A stretch of DNA of 64,000 nucleotides. Origin: Durusdinium trenchii (taxonomy: Eukaryota > Sar > Dinophyceae > Suessiales > Symbiodiniaceae). Shown piece by piece: positions 44,492 through 53,270 of the stretch. Where the stretch lies: contig CAXAMN010001447.1 in the NCBI GenBank assembly GCA_963970005.1, forward strand, positions 408,079-472,078, given 5' to 3'. Each line of letters begins with the position of its first letter. The stretch's first letter is position 1. The position numbers and the translations under genes are program-made. Under the pieces are notes generated by a model. That model saw nothing but the letters and a program-made list of their open reading frames with translations, was not told the DNA's origin and ran no database searches.

Positions 44492-45860
44492 GTGGGGGGG
44501 GGCTAGTGTCTGCCCAATGTTGTATGACCAAACGGTGTGCTGGGATTTGCAGGACGTGGCACACGAACGTCTCTATGCGGCTTTGATTGACCTGTGCGCA
44601 TTGCAGAATGGCAATTTCCGGCATATCGTGCTGCTTATCGATTTCGACTCCTATCCAATGCGCACCGTACAAGATGGGTAGCAAGCTGACTCCTGTGTTC
44701 GGTACATGTACGTCGTCACTTTCGAAGATGAAGTCATCTGTCACTTGGGAGTAAACAGCGACCGGAAGAAAGTGATATTGCGAAGCTGCTCTTCTCATAC
44801 GACTGGCTGTGAAGGCCCATTCGTCGGATGCCATCCACCCTTCTGTTTCCTGGGCAAAAACCATTCGCTCTCCGAGGGTTGCGTGTGGACGAAGGTATGC
44901 TGCCCTTACAGAGGTCCATGTTGCAGCACCCGCTGCGGCCACCAAAGGATATTGACTTTTCCTGAGGTGTCTTTCCCGAAGGATCCAGCCAATCCAGTCC
45001 TCTTCCACAAAATCATCATGAGAGTGGAGTGGCACATCCATGTCTAAAGCTACCGAGGTGCTGCGGGTCCCAGGGTGCTCTTCCGAGCAAATCGTAAAAC
45101 GGCTGCGGTTGTTTGAACCATGAACACCAGAGCCTCCTGGAGGTGGTTCATCTTGCCCTACCTCATCTTGCAATTCAGCGGCTCCCAAGGCGTTCAGGTT
45201 ATGTGGAGGCGGTTTATTGTGCCCTGCCTCTTCTTGTGTTTCTCTTTTAGTCCATTCTCTCTCAAGCTTGGGAGGTGGTTCATTCTTCCCTACCTCATCT
45301 TGTCCATTTCTTGATGTCACAGGGCACAAATGCGGCGAAGAGAGACCCTGGGCGGCCTCAGCAGACAAGTTATGCTCATATGCCTGATTGTCGCCAAAAT
45401 TAGAAGGTCTGGTCCATTGATCGAAAGCGTCTGGTGGACCTGAACCTTTCTTCAACCAGAATTTCAGACATGAGGCTCGCCACGAACATTCTGTTGACTG
45501 CTGACATGCTTCCACCAAGGACAACTCTCGGCGCCACCTAAGCGATCTCTTAAAGCCTATTCCAGCATGGTAGAGTGAGACCAGGCTGTTCACAAACTGA
45601 ATGCTGTCCACGCACTGACGATAGCAGAGTTCTTCATCCACTCGAAAAAGCCACTCCAAGGCCAGTCGTGTAGCAATCCAGTGGGCAATCGCTTGATGAT
45701 CCACCCTTTCCTGGATACATGTGGGCTTAGTTTCTGACTTTTCAGCCCATGCTGCTATCCAAGATGGACCCCGTGGTGCTCGGACCTCACATAGATACCA
45801 AAAATCCGGGCCCTCCGACTGAAGCTCTTCGAAAACTGTCTTTCGTAGTTTCACCCTCAT
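44415..45860 (-). CDS. Retroelement ORF1, first segment: PPP-repeat region plus Ulp1-like half domain
   Basis: A 481-codon frame with an ATG at 45860 that overlaps the TGA of the upstream frame. Residues 1-180 are rich in W, R and C, with no assignment. Residues about 185-245 hold three degenerate repeats of the pattern DE(V/A)G-x(3)-PPP, spaced about 20-27 residues. Residues about 320-450 read like a Ulp1/C48 cysteine-protease fold: EGWMASDEWAF then, about 35 residues on, LLPILYGAHWIGVEID, the place where such proteases carry their catalytic His-Trp. The matching Cys-Gly motif is not visible, so this copy of the domain is probably inactive or structural. The frame stops at 44415, and the next segment continues in the +1 frame from the 77-base overlap. 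A C8 run (in the overlap, near 44493-44500) is a candidate site for the extra base. It is taken as the start of ORF1 because composition changes here. Confidence 0.65.
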   Translation of the reverse strand: MRVKLRKTVFEELQSEGPDFWYLCEVRAPRGPSWIAAWAEKSETKPTCIQERVDHQAIAHWIATRLALEWLFRVDEELCYRQCVDSIQFVNSLVSLYHAGIGFKRSLRWRRELSLVEACQQSTECSWRASCLKFWLKKGSGPPDAFDQWTRPSNFGDNQAYEHNLSAEAAQGLSSPHLCPVTSRNGQDEVGKNEPPPKLEREWTKRETQEEAGHNKPPPHNLNALGAAELQDEVGQDEPPPGGSGVHGSNNRSRFTICSEEHPGTRSTSVALDMDVPLHSHDDFVEEDWIGWILRERHLRKSQYPLVAAAGAATWTSVRAAYLRPHATLGERMVFAQETEGWMASDEWAFTASRMRRAASQYHFLPVAVYSQVTDDFIFESDDVHVPNTGVSLLPILYGAHWIGVEIDKQHDMPEIAILQCAQVNQSRIETFVCHVLQIPAHRLVIQHWADTSPPPHVWVVPTVEVDWTLALAADLQQDSG

Positions 45861-47302
45861 ATGATATGCTCAGTGGCTGATGCATCAGCATCATGTGGCT
45901 TGAAATAGCTCATGAATTGCTTTTCCCATGACCTGACTTGGAACCTTGATTCTGATTCACTCCATGCTTTGAGATCATGAGACAACAACAGGATGTGAAC
46001 ATCAGTCTGAAGAAGACGACTAATCTTCTCATATAATCTGTTGATGCGGATGGGCGAACGACCTTGCGTCACAGTGGGTTGCCAGCCTACTTGGTCATGC
46101 CGATTCCGCTCCTGTGTGGACTGAATCTTCCTTGAGACTCGAGTCAAGGATCCTGTCATTCTTTTACCTGACCCTGCCTTGATCTCTTTCAATTCACCTG
46201 TGACGTAATCATGAATTGAAAAACTGACATCATTTGCTTTCACTGCTTCAAATTTGCCTGCTAAATCATTGACACATGTCAAGTCAGCTAACCTCATGAT
46301 TGCATCAACGTACAAATATTGGACTCCATCAAATTCAGCAATGTATCTTCCGTTCTTCAGAGCTGCTGCAATTTCTGAGCCACGCATATCAACAGACTCT
46401 TCTGGGATGTCGGTGACACTCTTTGAAAGTATGTGCCACAAAGTTCCATAGACGAAAAATCTGAGCTCATTGTGGATACGAACACCCATGGGAACTTCAT
46501 CAATCTTCAAGAGACCTAGCTGCTCACATTCGATCAAATCACAGACATGTGACTTGAATTTTTCATGAATGTCGTGAGTAGCTGGAGCTGCAAAAGTCGT
46601 CTCAGGCAACCATTTCTTGATTGAGATGAATGCATAGAGGTCATCTCTTGCTGCCTCCATCAAAAAGTCCTCATAGACTGAGCTTATTGGGTGAATGACT
46701 TTTTCTGTCATATTCAGAGCACGCGAAATCATTGAATCAATCGCAATTTCAGAATTTGGCAGGATGGAAATATATCCAAGCAAGTCCATCTTCAGTTGAT
46801 CAGTGAAAGGTCGCGCAATCCTCTCAACTTTTGTAACAATGTTAAGCTCAATCTGAGATGCTGTTAGATCCTTGAGTCGTGCTTCCTCCTCTACTTCTGC
46901 TGAATATGTCCTGTTCCAGTCATTGATGTCAACAGAAATATCAAATGACTCATTCTTCTCATCGGGCAATTCAGTAGGGTGACTTTTCACAAAGATCGCA
47001 TGCACAAGTGACTTCACAGCCCCAACCAAATGTGGAACTAAAGCCCCATCCTGCAATCTGTCTGCAAAAACACCATCAAGACTCTTCAAAGCTTGACAGT
47101 AAGAGTTGGAATTCCGCAATGATGCATACCGAAAAGCTTCAACTTTGCCATACAATGACCATAGCATCTCATTCATAAATTTTGAAGATATTGCATAGCA
47201 GATGTTCTCGGATGTGTTTTTGAAGAACATGCATCCAAAAGCTGACGTCATCTCTAACTCTGGGAAGAGAGTCTGGAGCACAGGTCCAACATTTGACCAC
47301 AT
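45857..47302 (-). CDS. AT-rich unknown protein, C-terminal segment with weak RdRp-like motifs
   Basis: A 481-codon uninterrupted frame at about 35-42% GC (sampled), clearly lower than the DNA on its downstream side. No family is certain. Near the end there is a lysine-rich string ELKEIKAGSGKRM (residues about 366-383) and, some 65 residues later, HILLLSHDLKAWS (about residue 439). In order, spacing and key residues (K/G/K/R, then D-x3-W) these resemble RNA-dependent RNA polymerase motifs F and A. No motif B or GDN/GDD follows, because the frame stops 45 codons later. If the resemblance is real, this is a truncated RNA-virus polymerase captured in the genome; if not, it is an unknown 5' ORF of the retroelement. 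Its TGA overlaps the ATG of the next segment (ATGA, 45857-45860). The protein is mostly helical-looking, with no signal peptide or membrane segment. Confidence 0.5.
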   Translation of the reverse strand: MWSNVGPVLQTLFPELEMTSAFGCMFFKNTSENICYAISSKFMNEMLWSLYGKVEAFRYASLRNSNSYCQALKSLDGVFADRLQDGALVPHLVGAVKSLVHAIFVKSHPTELPDEKNESFDISVDINDWNRTYSAEVEEEARLKDLTASQIELNIVTKVERIARPFTDQLKMDLLGYISILPNSEIAIDSMISRALNMTEKVIHPISSVYEDFLMEAARDDLYAFISIKKWLPETTFAAPATHDIHEKFKSHVCDLIECEQLGLLKIDEVPMGVRIHNELRFFVYGTLWHILSKSVTDIPEESVDMRGSEIAAALKNGRYIAEFDGVQYLYVDAIMRLADLTCVNDLAGKFEAVKANDVSFSIHDYVTGELKEIKAGSGKRMTGSLTRVSRKIQSTQERNRHDQVGWQPTVTQGRSPIRINRLYEKISRLLQTDVHILLLSHDLKAWSESESRFQVRSWEKQFMSYFKPHDADASATEHII

Positions 47303-48054
47303 TTTGACCCTTTATGCCGCTTATTGTCAACTCGATCAGAACGTTTTTTCATGTTCGAGCGATCAATCTGCACGTTGATTGCAGCAAAACGAATGTTGTC
47401 AAGCATTCCTTTGACCATGGAATACTTCGTCATCTTTTGCACCTTGTTCGAGTGAAAAGATGCCATATTGCTAGCTTTTTGACCAAAACCAATGCCATGT
47501 AGCTCTGCAAGGGTAGCTGAGACTTGTTCTATCCACTTCTGCTTTCTGATGATGAACTCATCATCACATTCTATGTCATGAATGTGGAACTCTCGTGTCA
47601 CTAGGTGGCCAATAGCTTGTGAATCCACCAGAATGTTCGGATCAAGGCCAAAAAAATCCTTGAGAATATGACCTGCGGTTCTTGCATCGTTGAATTTCTT
47701 TTGGCCAGACAATTTTCTGGCTACCTGCCAAGCGAAAACTGAACTTCGTGTGGCTTCAGCAGGTTCATCAATAATCCATGTTCCTCCTTCACTTGCATGT
47801 TTTGTCCGCATTTCATCCAAAAGAATTGGTGTGAGGTCAAATCCCATTCGAGAAGAGAGCATTGTAAACTGATCAGCACTCATAACAGTAGCATATGCAG
47901 CCATGACTGAAGCTGCACCATGATCACCATGAATTGGAACGGCCCCGACTTTAGAAGTCGTCATCGTGAAAAAAGCGAAAAGAAGTCGCCATCCCCATTT
48001 GGATTGAACAAGCTCTTCATCTGGGGGGTTAGTGAATCTAGAGTCTACATTACA
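47254..48054 (-). CDS. AT-rich unknown protein, N-terminal segment
   Basis: An open frame runs from just after an in-frame TGA at 48055-48057. The first ATG is at 47964, and about 30 further codons are open upstream of it. The product is not recognised. Sampled GC here is about 38% against about 48% in the neighbouring retroelement. It ends in a basic stretch (residues about 205-225 from the ATG, many K and R), where the frame is lost. The next segment overlaps it by 49 bases in the -1 frame, and one missing A in the run at 47302-47305 would join the two at a K-M-W sequence. The open frame begins inside a dispersed AATGTAGACTC repeat at 48023-48053, so its 5' limit may be an insertion junction rather than a start. 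It may be the first part of an endogenised viral or other foreign gene, or a 5' ORF of the retroelement. Function unknown. Confidence 0.55.
   Translation of the reverse strand, partial: CNVDSRFTNPPDEELVQSKWGWRLLFAFFTMTTSKVGAVPIHGDHGAASVMAAYATVMSADQFTMLSSRMGFDLTPILLDEMRTKHASEGGTWIIDEPAEATRSSVFAWQVARKLSGQKKFNDARTAGHILKDFFGLDPNILVDSQAIGHLVTREFHIHDIECDDEFIIRKQKWIEQVSATLAELHGIGFGQKASNMASFHSNKVQKMTKYSMVKGMLDNIRFAAINVQIDRSNMKKRSDRVDNKRHKGSKCGQMLDLCSRLSSQS
48023..48053. repeat. AATGTAGACTC dispersed repeat at the edge of the AT-rich ORF
   Basis: On the minus strand: AATGTAGACTCTAGATTCAC then TAACCCCCC. It marks the 5' limit of the AT-rich coding stretch. Confidence 0.65.
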
Positions 48055-48403
48055 TCATTGTGTCGTGTTGAGGTCTTCAATTAAATGCCAGAATGCCAGA
48101 ATCTCCGGATCATCAGCTTGCAATTAGTCACAAGTCTTGACAGCATGGCTATGGGCCTGGTGCAATTCCCAAGTACGACCTGCCTGGATGGCTGAAATGG
48201 GGTTCATGTCCACTTTTTATCTAGAGTGGCTGGCATTGAACGCAAGTACATATCCTGAGTGGCTGGCATAGCATGACTTGCACGCATGTTTTTTCGTTAG
48301 TCGACATCATCTCGCCCCACAACCGGATAAGTAAGAGCTGCACACGGACCAAAACAAATATCGCTGCAGGATGGCCTGGCCCAGTAATTCTTGGTTACAC
48401 GGT

Positions 48404-48503
48404 TACACTCCCTGGAACTAACATGGTTACGTGGATGGCCTGGCCCCGTAAGGAAGACCATGAAATCCACTACAAACAGGTGGTTTTCCACTTCCATGTT
48501 AGT
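48404..48503. repeat. Foldback element, family 1 (left arm and core)
   Basis: TTACACTCCCTGGAACTAAC and the following 45 bases are nearly identical to the copy at 974 (including GGCCTGGCCCCGTAAGGAAG). The right arm CCACTTCCATGTTAG is shortened and lacks the CCAGGGAG end. Confidence 0.82.
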
Positions 48504-49329
48504 ATCCTTTTTCATAGTACAAGTATCCTGCCATCTCTTATGTACAAGCACCCGTGTGCAAGCACCCTGACCAACCACATCAGCCCAGCAGCCCATGCAT
48601 AGCGGCAGAAGCTCCGACAACGAGGTTAGAGCTTTCATCACCTTGCCAGCGGGAAAAAGAGACACGGGCTCTCTGCGCTCTCTCAGTATGCAACAAGGGA
48701 GTAAAACCAGGTTAGATCGTCTGCACAGTCTACTTTTTGGATATGTGTGTCTCATGAAGGTTCATGGAATGTTTCAGGCTTCTATGTGAAGATCATATCC
48801 TTCTTCTCCGTTTATGCCTGAATGTTGAACATGCTTCTATCTGGGCAAGAAGTTGATCCCAGTTCAAAGAGCATCTTTCCTCTCGTCTGCTTGCTCTTCC
48901 TCTGTCGGTCGCTCATGTGATTTTGCCGTTCTTGTCTGTCACCACCTGCCGGTGTGAAATCACTTTTTACTTCGGCCTCCATGTGAACTTGGGTTGTGGA
49001 CTATATTCCGGGACTAATGGCACTGACATATCGGGGAGGATGACTCACCCGTTATGCTTCTCCTGACATACCGCACACATTTGCAATCGGATCATCCTGC
49101 TCGTACCACGCCCTAAGGGAGAGACAACGCATGGATGTTCATGTATGTTCCATGCCATTTCTAGATGTTCTGCCAATCTTCAAGTCATGATCAACTCTTC
49201 CACATCAAAGTATGGATGTTTTCCCCTCACCGTGTTAACTGTACCATACTGTGCCCAACCCACCACCCGTCTACCACGTCGAACCATCGCACTCCCGTTC
49301 ACCTGATGCATCCCATCCCCTTCGAACGA

Positions 49330-49356
49330 GGCCATTTGATGTCGCAGCTGTCTCAG
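49330..49356. repeat. Dispersed 27-base repeat, copy 2
   Basis: GGCCATTTGATGTCGCAGCT with GTCTCAG, 26 of 27 bases shared with 23809-23835. Confidence 0.75.
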
Positions 49357-50354
49357 TGCCTCGTCCACCGACGAAGGGATGAGACGAGTCGTTGAGACCG
49401 ACGGTCGGGACCTGCTGGGACCTGCTGCCGCTCTTGGAGTGCAGCTGCTGCTCTGACCCCAAAAACTCCCTCCAAACAGAAAGGAAAATCTCCCTGAGTC
49501 TTCATTCTTGGTGGAAGTGGAGGGCTGTTCAGCCCCATTTTTCAATTGACCCTTTGTTGTTTTCCGAAGACTTCACTTGCATGCAACATGATAATTTCCC
49601 GGGAGTGCAAACAGAAACCTCGAGAATGGACAGGAAACCAACAGAAACCTGTGGAATTGGACCGGTGTGGATTCCTCATATAATTAGCCTCATGAAGGGT
49701 CTCGTGCCAGCCCTGTGGCTCCACCTCGCCGGTGGCCGGGGGGGCGGTGGTCAGAAACAAAGGATGCCAAGCCAGCGAACCAGGCTCAGTTGAAGCCGAA
49801 GCATGGAAGCTACCAGTTACCAGTCAAACATCAACAGGCGAGAAAGACCGCGCTCCAAAAACTGACCCCTCCCAAATGGTGTGCTGGTTGAGTCCAACCC
49901 GTCCCTTCGGTCCGGCGTGTGGTTGATTGGGGTAGAGACTCCTATAGTGAACTTCTCGGGGAACCAGAACCAGCCTCTCTCCCCAAAAACCAATCGTGGC
50001 TTCGCTTTCTCAATTCCAAGCAAAGCCTACCAGTCTAGTCGGACAGTTTCCATGACGAGTCCGCTTTGGCCTCGAGGGAAAGCTAAGCTCAGCACCAGCC
50101 GGACGCTCTGACCCCGTTGAGTCTGACCAAGCGGAGCGAGGTTGGTGTCTTGGGTGGTCGGTGGTGTTCAAACACATATGGCATATGAGCACAACCAGAG
50201 AACACTGGTGGTCACAAGGTGGTGAATATATGAAGTATATGTTTGTGTCAACATCTGGTTGGGTATGTGTTATCTTCCTCGATTCACATCGGCACGGCAG
50301 CTCTGGTGGAGGTCATGTGGTAGCTCATGACGGTTTCTGCTATTTTCAGGAGTT

Positions 50355-50400
50355 GCACTCCCTGAAATGATGGAAGTGGATGGCATGGCCCCTTGGATTA
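50355..50400. repeat. Foldback element, family 1 (partial)
   Basis: GCACTCCCTGAAATGATGGA then GTGGATGGCATGGCCCCTTG: left arm and core, no right arm seen. Confidence 0.62.
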
Positions 50401-51183
50401 CCATTTGGCCAAAGAAACGCAGGCCTCAAATCCATGGAAAATACAGGTTTTCAAGTACAAAGACCATGTTTTGTGCCAGGGAACACCAGGGTGATTGATG
50501 GTTTGCGGGGCCCCAACCAGGTTGTGCTAGAAGGATTTGACCCTTAGAACCGCTGCTTGAATTGGCTCTAGGGACCCTGCAGATTGGCTCAAAGGGGGCT
50601 TCGCCAAAGAACATCACGACAAGCATTACAGATTGCCACCTCCCTCAAAACCAAACAGCTTCAAAAGGGGAAAGAACATGAAAGAACTCTTCAACATGGT
50701 CATCCCAACCATCAACAACAAGCAAAGTATGTATAGTATAAACAATCTATCCAACGCATGTCCACCCACTGCTCCACCTCAAGGCGGCACGTTTCGGCAC
50801 GTTTCGCTTCCGGCCGTGTCGGCACTTTTCGGCGCCTCCCCGGGGATCGGTGCCACCGTGGAGGGATCCGACTCCTGCAACCGAGGTACGGCGAGGCCGG
50901 TGCAGCGGTCCTCAAGGGAGTGTCCCGGCGTCCCTGAAGCGGTCCCTACACCCAAATGGACTGCTGAAGAGCAGTGTCTACTGTTTCACAGATGTTTAAA
51001 CCAAAGATGTAGTGTTGTTCGATTTGAGTCCCAACATGGGTGGGAGTCCCATTTAGCCCTTCATTTTTCTATGCTAATTAGCAACAACCACTGCAATGGA
51101 CTTTTCGTGAAGGCTCAACAGGGCGGCCAAGCCTGAGTGGAGTCCTGTTTAGTTCTTTGCCCATTCTTCCTCATTCATCCAGC

Positions 51184-51264
51184 AGTCACAAAGGGGTGCT
51201 TAATGGAGGTTAGGCGTGCCCATTATCCACTCACTTAGAGACCCAAAACCACCCCTTTGTGACT
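51184..51264. repeat. Foldback with AGTCACAAAGGGGTG ends
   Basis: AGTCACAAAGGGGTG (51184-51198) and the exact reverse complement CACCCCTTTGTGACT (51250-51264). The interior ATTATCCACTCACTTA also occurs at about 25306-25321 beside a similar CACCACCCTTTTGG string, indicating a second, decayed copy there. Confidence 0.82.
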
Positions 51265-51345
51265 CCTGGATGTCTTCTCTCCACTCTTCGCGCCCAACAA
51301 AGCATCCTTTTTCCTTGGACCCCGGGGATTCAATCCCCACAAATG

Positions 51346-51392
51346 ATTCCCAAACACGACCACCATCTGGGACTGGAAGATATATGAACCCC
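51346..51392. repeat. Family 2 fragment
   Basis: CCCAAACACGACCACCATCT then GGGACTGGAAGATATATG resembles one arm of family 2. No partner arm is visible. Confidence 0.4.
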
Positions 51393-51522
51393 AGAAAGAC
51401 CCCTTCTCAATCAAGCACACTGAACATGTACTCCCTTTAAGAAGTCCAGCTCGACTCCATTTGGGCCGAGCCTTCAGTCGTCCAGAAGCAGCTGCCGAAA
51501 TCGGTTTGTATTCCCAGGGCAA

Positions 51523-51540
51523 ATATATATATATATATAT
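51523..51540. repeat. (AT)n microsatellite
   Basis: Nine AT units. Confidence 0.9.
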
Positions 51541-53235
51541 GCAATATGATGCCATTCTCCCAGTCCCGGATGGCAGGATTCATGTTCTGGGGGATTGGCC
51601 GCCCGGCGCCGGCGAGGCATCACACCGCCTGGCGAGCGGAGGATTGGGCGGTGAGGACCTGACGTTCGATGCTCGGTTCGGGACTGGTGACCTATCAGTT
51701 GGCAGTGTATCAGTGGGTGAGGGGGGGGGGAATCTGGTCAAAGGAAAAAATAGAACCTCAGAAACAGGCATCTTCTCAGATTCGATGATTCAGGTATGAT
51801 TCAGGTTCTTCTAGGGAAAAGAACCAATTGAATAAAACAAAATCTTCTAAGATGTGCCCATTGATTGGGACCCTGCGGAGTTCTTGGACAAGGGCAGCTG
51901 TGAAAAACACATCGCTCTGGGCTGACTTAGTGGCTCGAGCACTACATCTGGTGGATCCGGCCCGTACAGTCTCACAACAGGCAGTTTGAGGTGTTCCAAA
52001 AAATGACAGACGCTTGCTTGCCAATGACCTGGTAGGAGTTTTTCTTGGTGGGGTGGTTGGTATAGTGCTAGTTGGCGTTCATTGAAAACAACGCTGGCGT
52101 GTCAAGCTAAGGGAATGAAACGGCAGGAGTCGTTTAATGATAGCAACCAGCAACCCGCAGAAAGATGTCGCGGGTCGATACCGTCAGATACCATCTTGTG
52201 CTTGACTTTTGACCAGATGTCTAGGTGTGCAGATCATGCTTCACTTTTCGACTGGTCTCGCTCTCAACACTGCTTGCGAGCCATGAGAACGACATCATCC
52301 AACTGGTCCTTTCCCAAAGCATGCTAGAGACGACAGCAAGCATTGCAGCTCCCGAGTACTCTCCACAGGCAGCCACGGCAGCCACGCTTTCACGCATTTT
52401 GGATCATTTTGGACTCCAATCTCTCGATCTGGTCGGCCAGCATGCAAGACTTGAGCTTCGTCATGTCCGCAATCGCTTTAGCACACAGGCTTTAAAAGAG
52501 GGTGAACCCTCATAAGCGTGAAATCGCTGTATCACAAGAGATGGAACAAATCAACATATCTAAAACACTATATTTTGCCTCAGTGAAGTAAAGGAAGATC
52601 CACTGGTCGAAGGTGCAACAAAACAACAGATCGCTTTTGGTGGGCGAGTTAGTCTCTGGAGCTATGTGGTTCACAACTTCTTCTCGGACGCACGTCCCGC
52701 GTGCGTGGCGTGCATGGTGAAATCCACAGCCACTGCCCATCACATGCATGTGCTGACACAAGACGCATCTGGAACATTCCAAACACCGTTGTCCAGTGGT
52801 GCACCATTTTTGTTCATCAACCCCTGCCCCTGACAAAAGAACTGACGCCTGTCGGCCTTCAAGAGACATTACGAACTAGGAATTCAGCTCCTTAGCCATC
52901 GGTCGCTTCTGCCATGAGTCTTTAGGAGGAGGGTCCTTCTGTTTGATCACCCAAATCTAGGGCTCACAAGAGAGAGATCCACGGCGGCATACCCGCATCG
53001 TAGTTGATTTGGTTTTGTTCATTTGTTTGACATAAAAAAGCAATATGTGACATATATGTCTAAAGCAAGAGCGTCCACTGTCGATTGTAAAGGGTTGGGC
53101 TGTCCTGGATTTCAAAATTGGCTAGTTCCTGGGGCAGCAGGAACTGCTCTGTACAAAAGCTCTGTACAAGAATCTCTCTGTACACCTCAAAAGCTGATTT
53201 GACAGAAGGCCACCGAAGGGAAACTCACATTAAAC

Positions 53236-53270
53236 GCTACAGTATCTGAGGGAATGTCAGATACTGTAGC
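53236..53270. repeat. Perfect hairpin, 14-base arms, 7-base loop
   Basis: GCTACAGTATCTGA, loop GGGAATG, TCAGATACTGTAGC. All 14 pairs match. There is no gene nearby and no T-run, so it is not read as a terminator. Confidence 0.85.

Larger units (their letters stand above)
33133..45860 (-). mobile_element. Giant non-LTR retroelement with DNA methyltransferase, endonuclease, RT and RNase H
   Basis: Seen: a chain of minus-strand open segments, each taking over where the last stops in another frame, which together give Ulp1-like, C5 cytosine methyltransferase, APE-like endonuclease, reverse transcriptase, zinc-knuckle, RNase H and C-terminal domains in sensible order. No LTRs, integrase or aspartic protease were seen, and the endonuclease sits before the RT, as in non-LTR (LINE-like) elements. 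Known: dinoflagellate retrotransposons carrying cytosine methyltransferases have been reported in the literature, so the combination has precedent. Inferred: ORF1 would run 45860 to 38804 (about 2,350 codons) and ORF2 from about 38800 to 33133 (about 1,880 codons). The ends of the element, any target-site duplication and any poly(A) tail were not identified, so the outer limits are coding limits only. The copy as written is interrupted by about a dozen frame changes. Confidence 0.88.

Noticed and set aside
33133-45860. LTR-type retrotransposon or retrovirus-like element
   Set aside because: No long terminal repeats, aspartic protease or integrase. An APE-like endonuclease precedes the RT and the RT motifs are of non-LTR type.
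48273-48755. Open frames with VTWMAWPRKEDH-like strings at several places
   Set aside because: These are translations of the family 1 foldback and recur wherever that repeat sits.
53236-53270. Transcription terminator
   Set aside because: Perfect hairpin but no T-run and no upstream gene. A bacterial-type terminator makes no sense in this genome.
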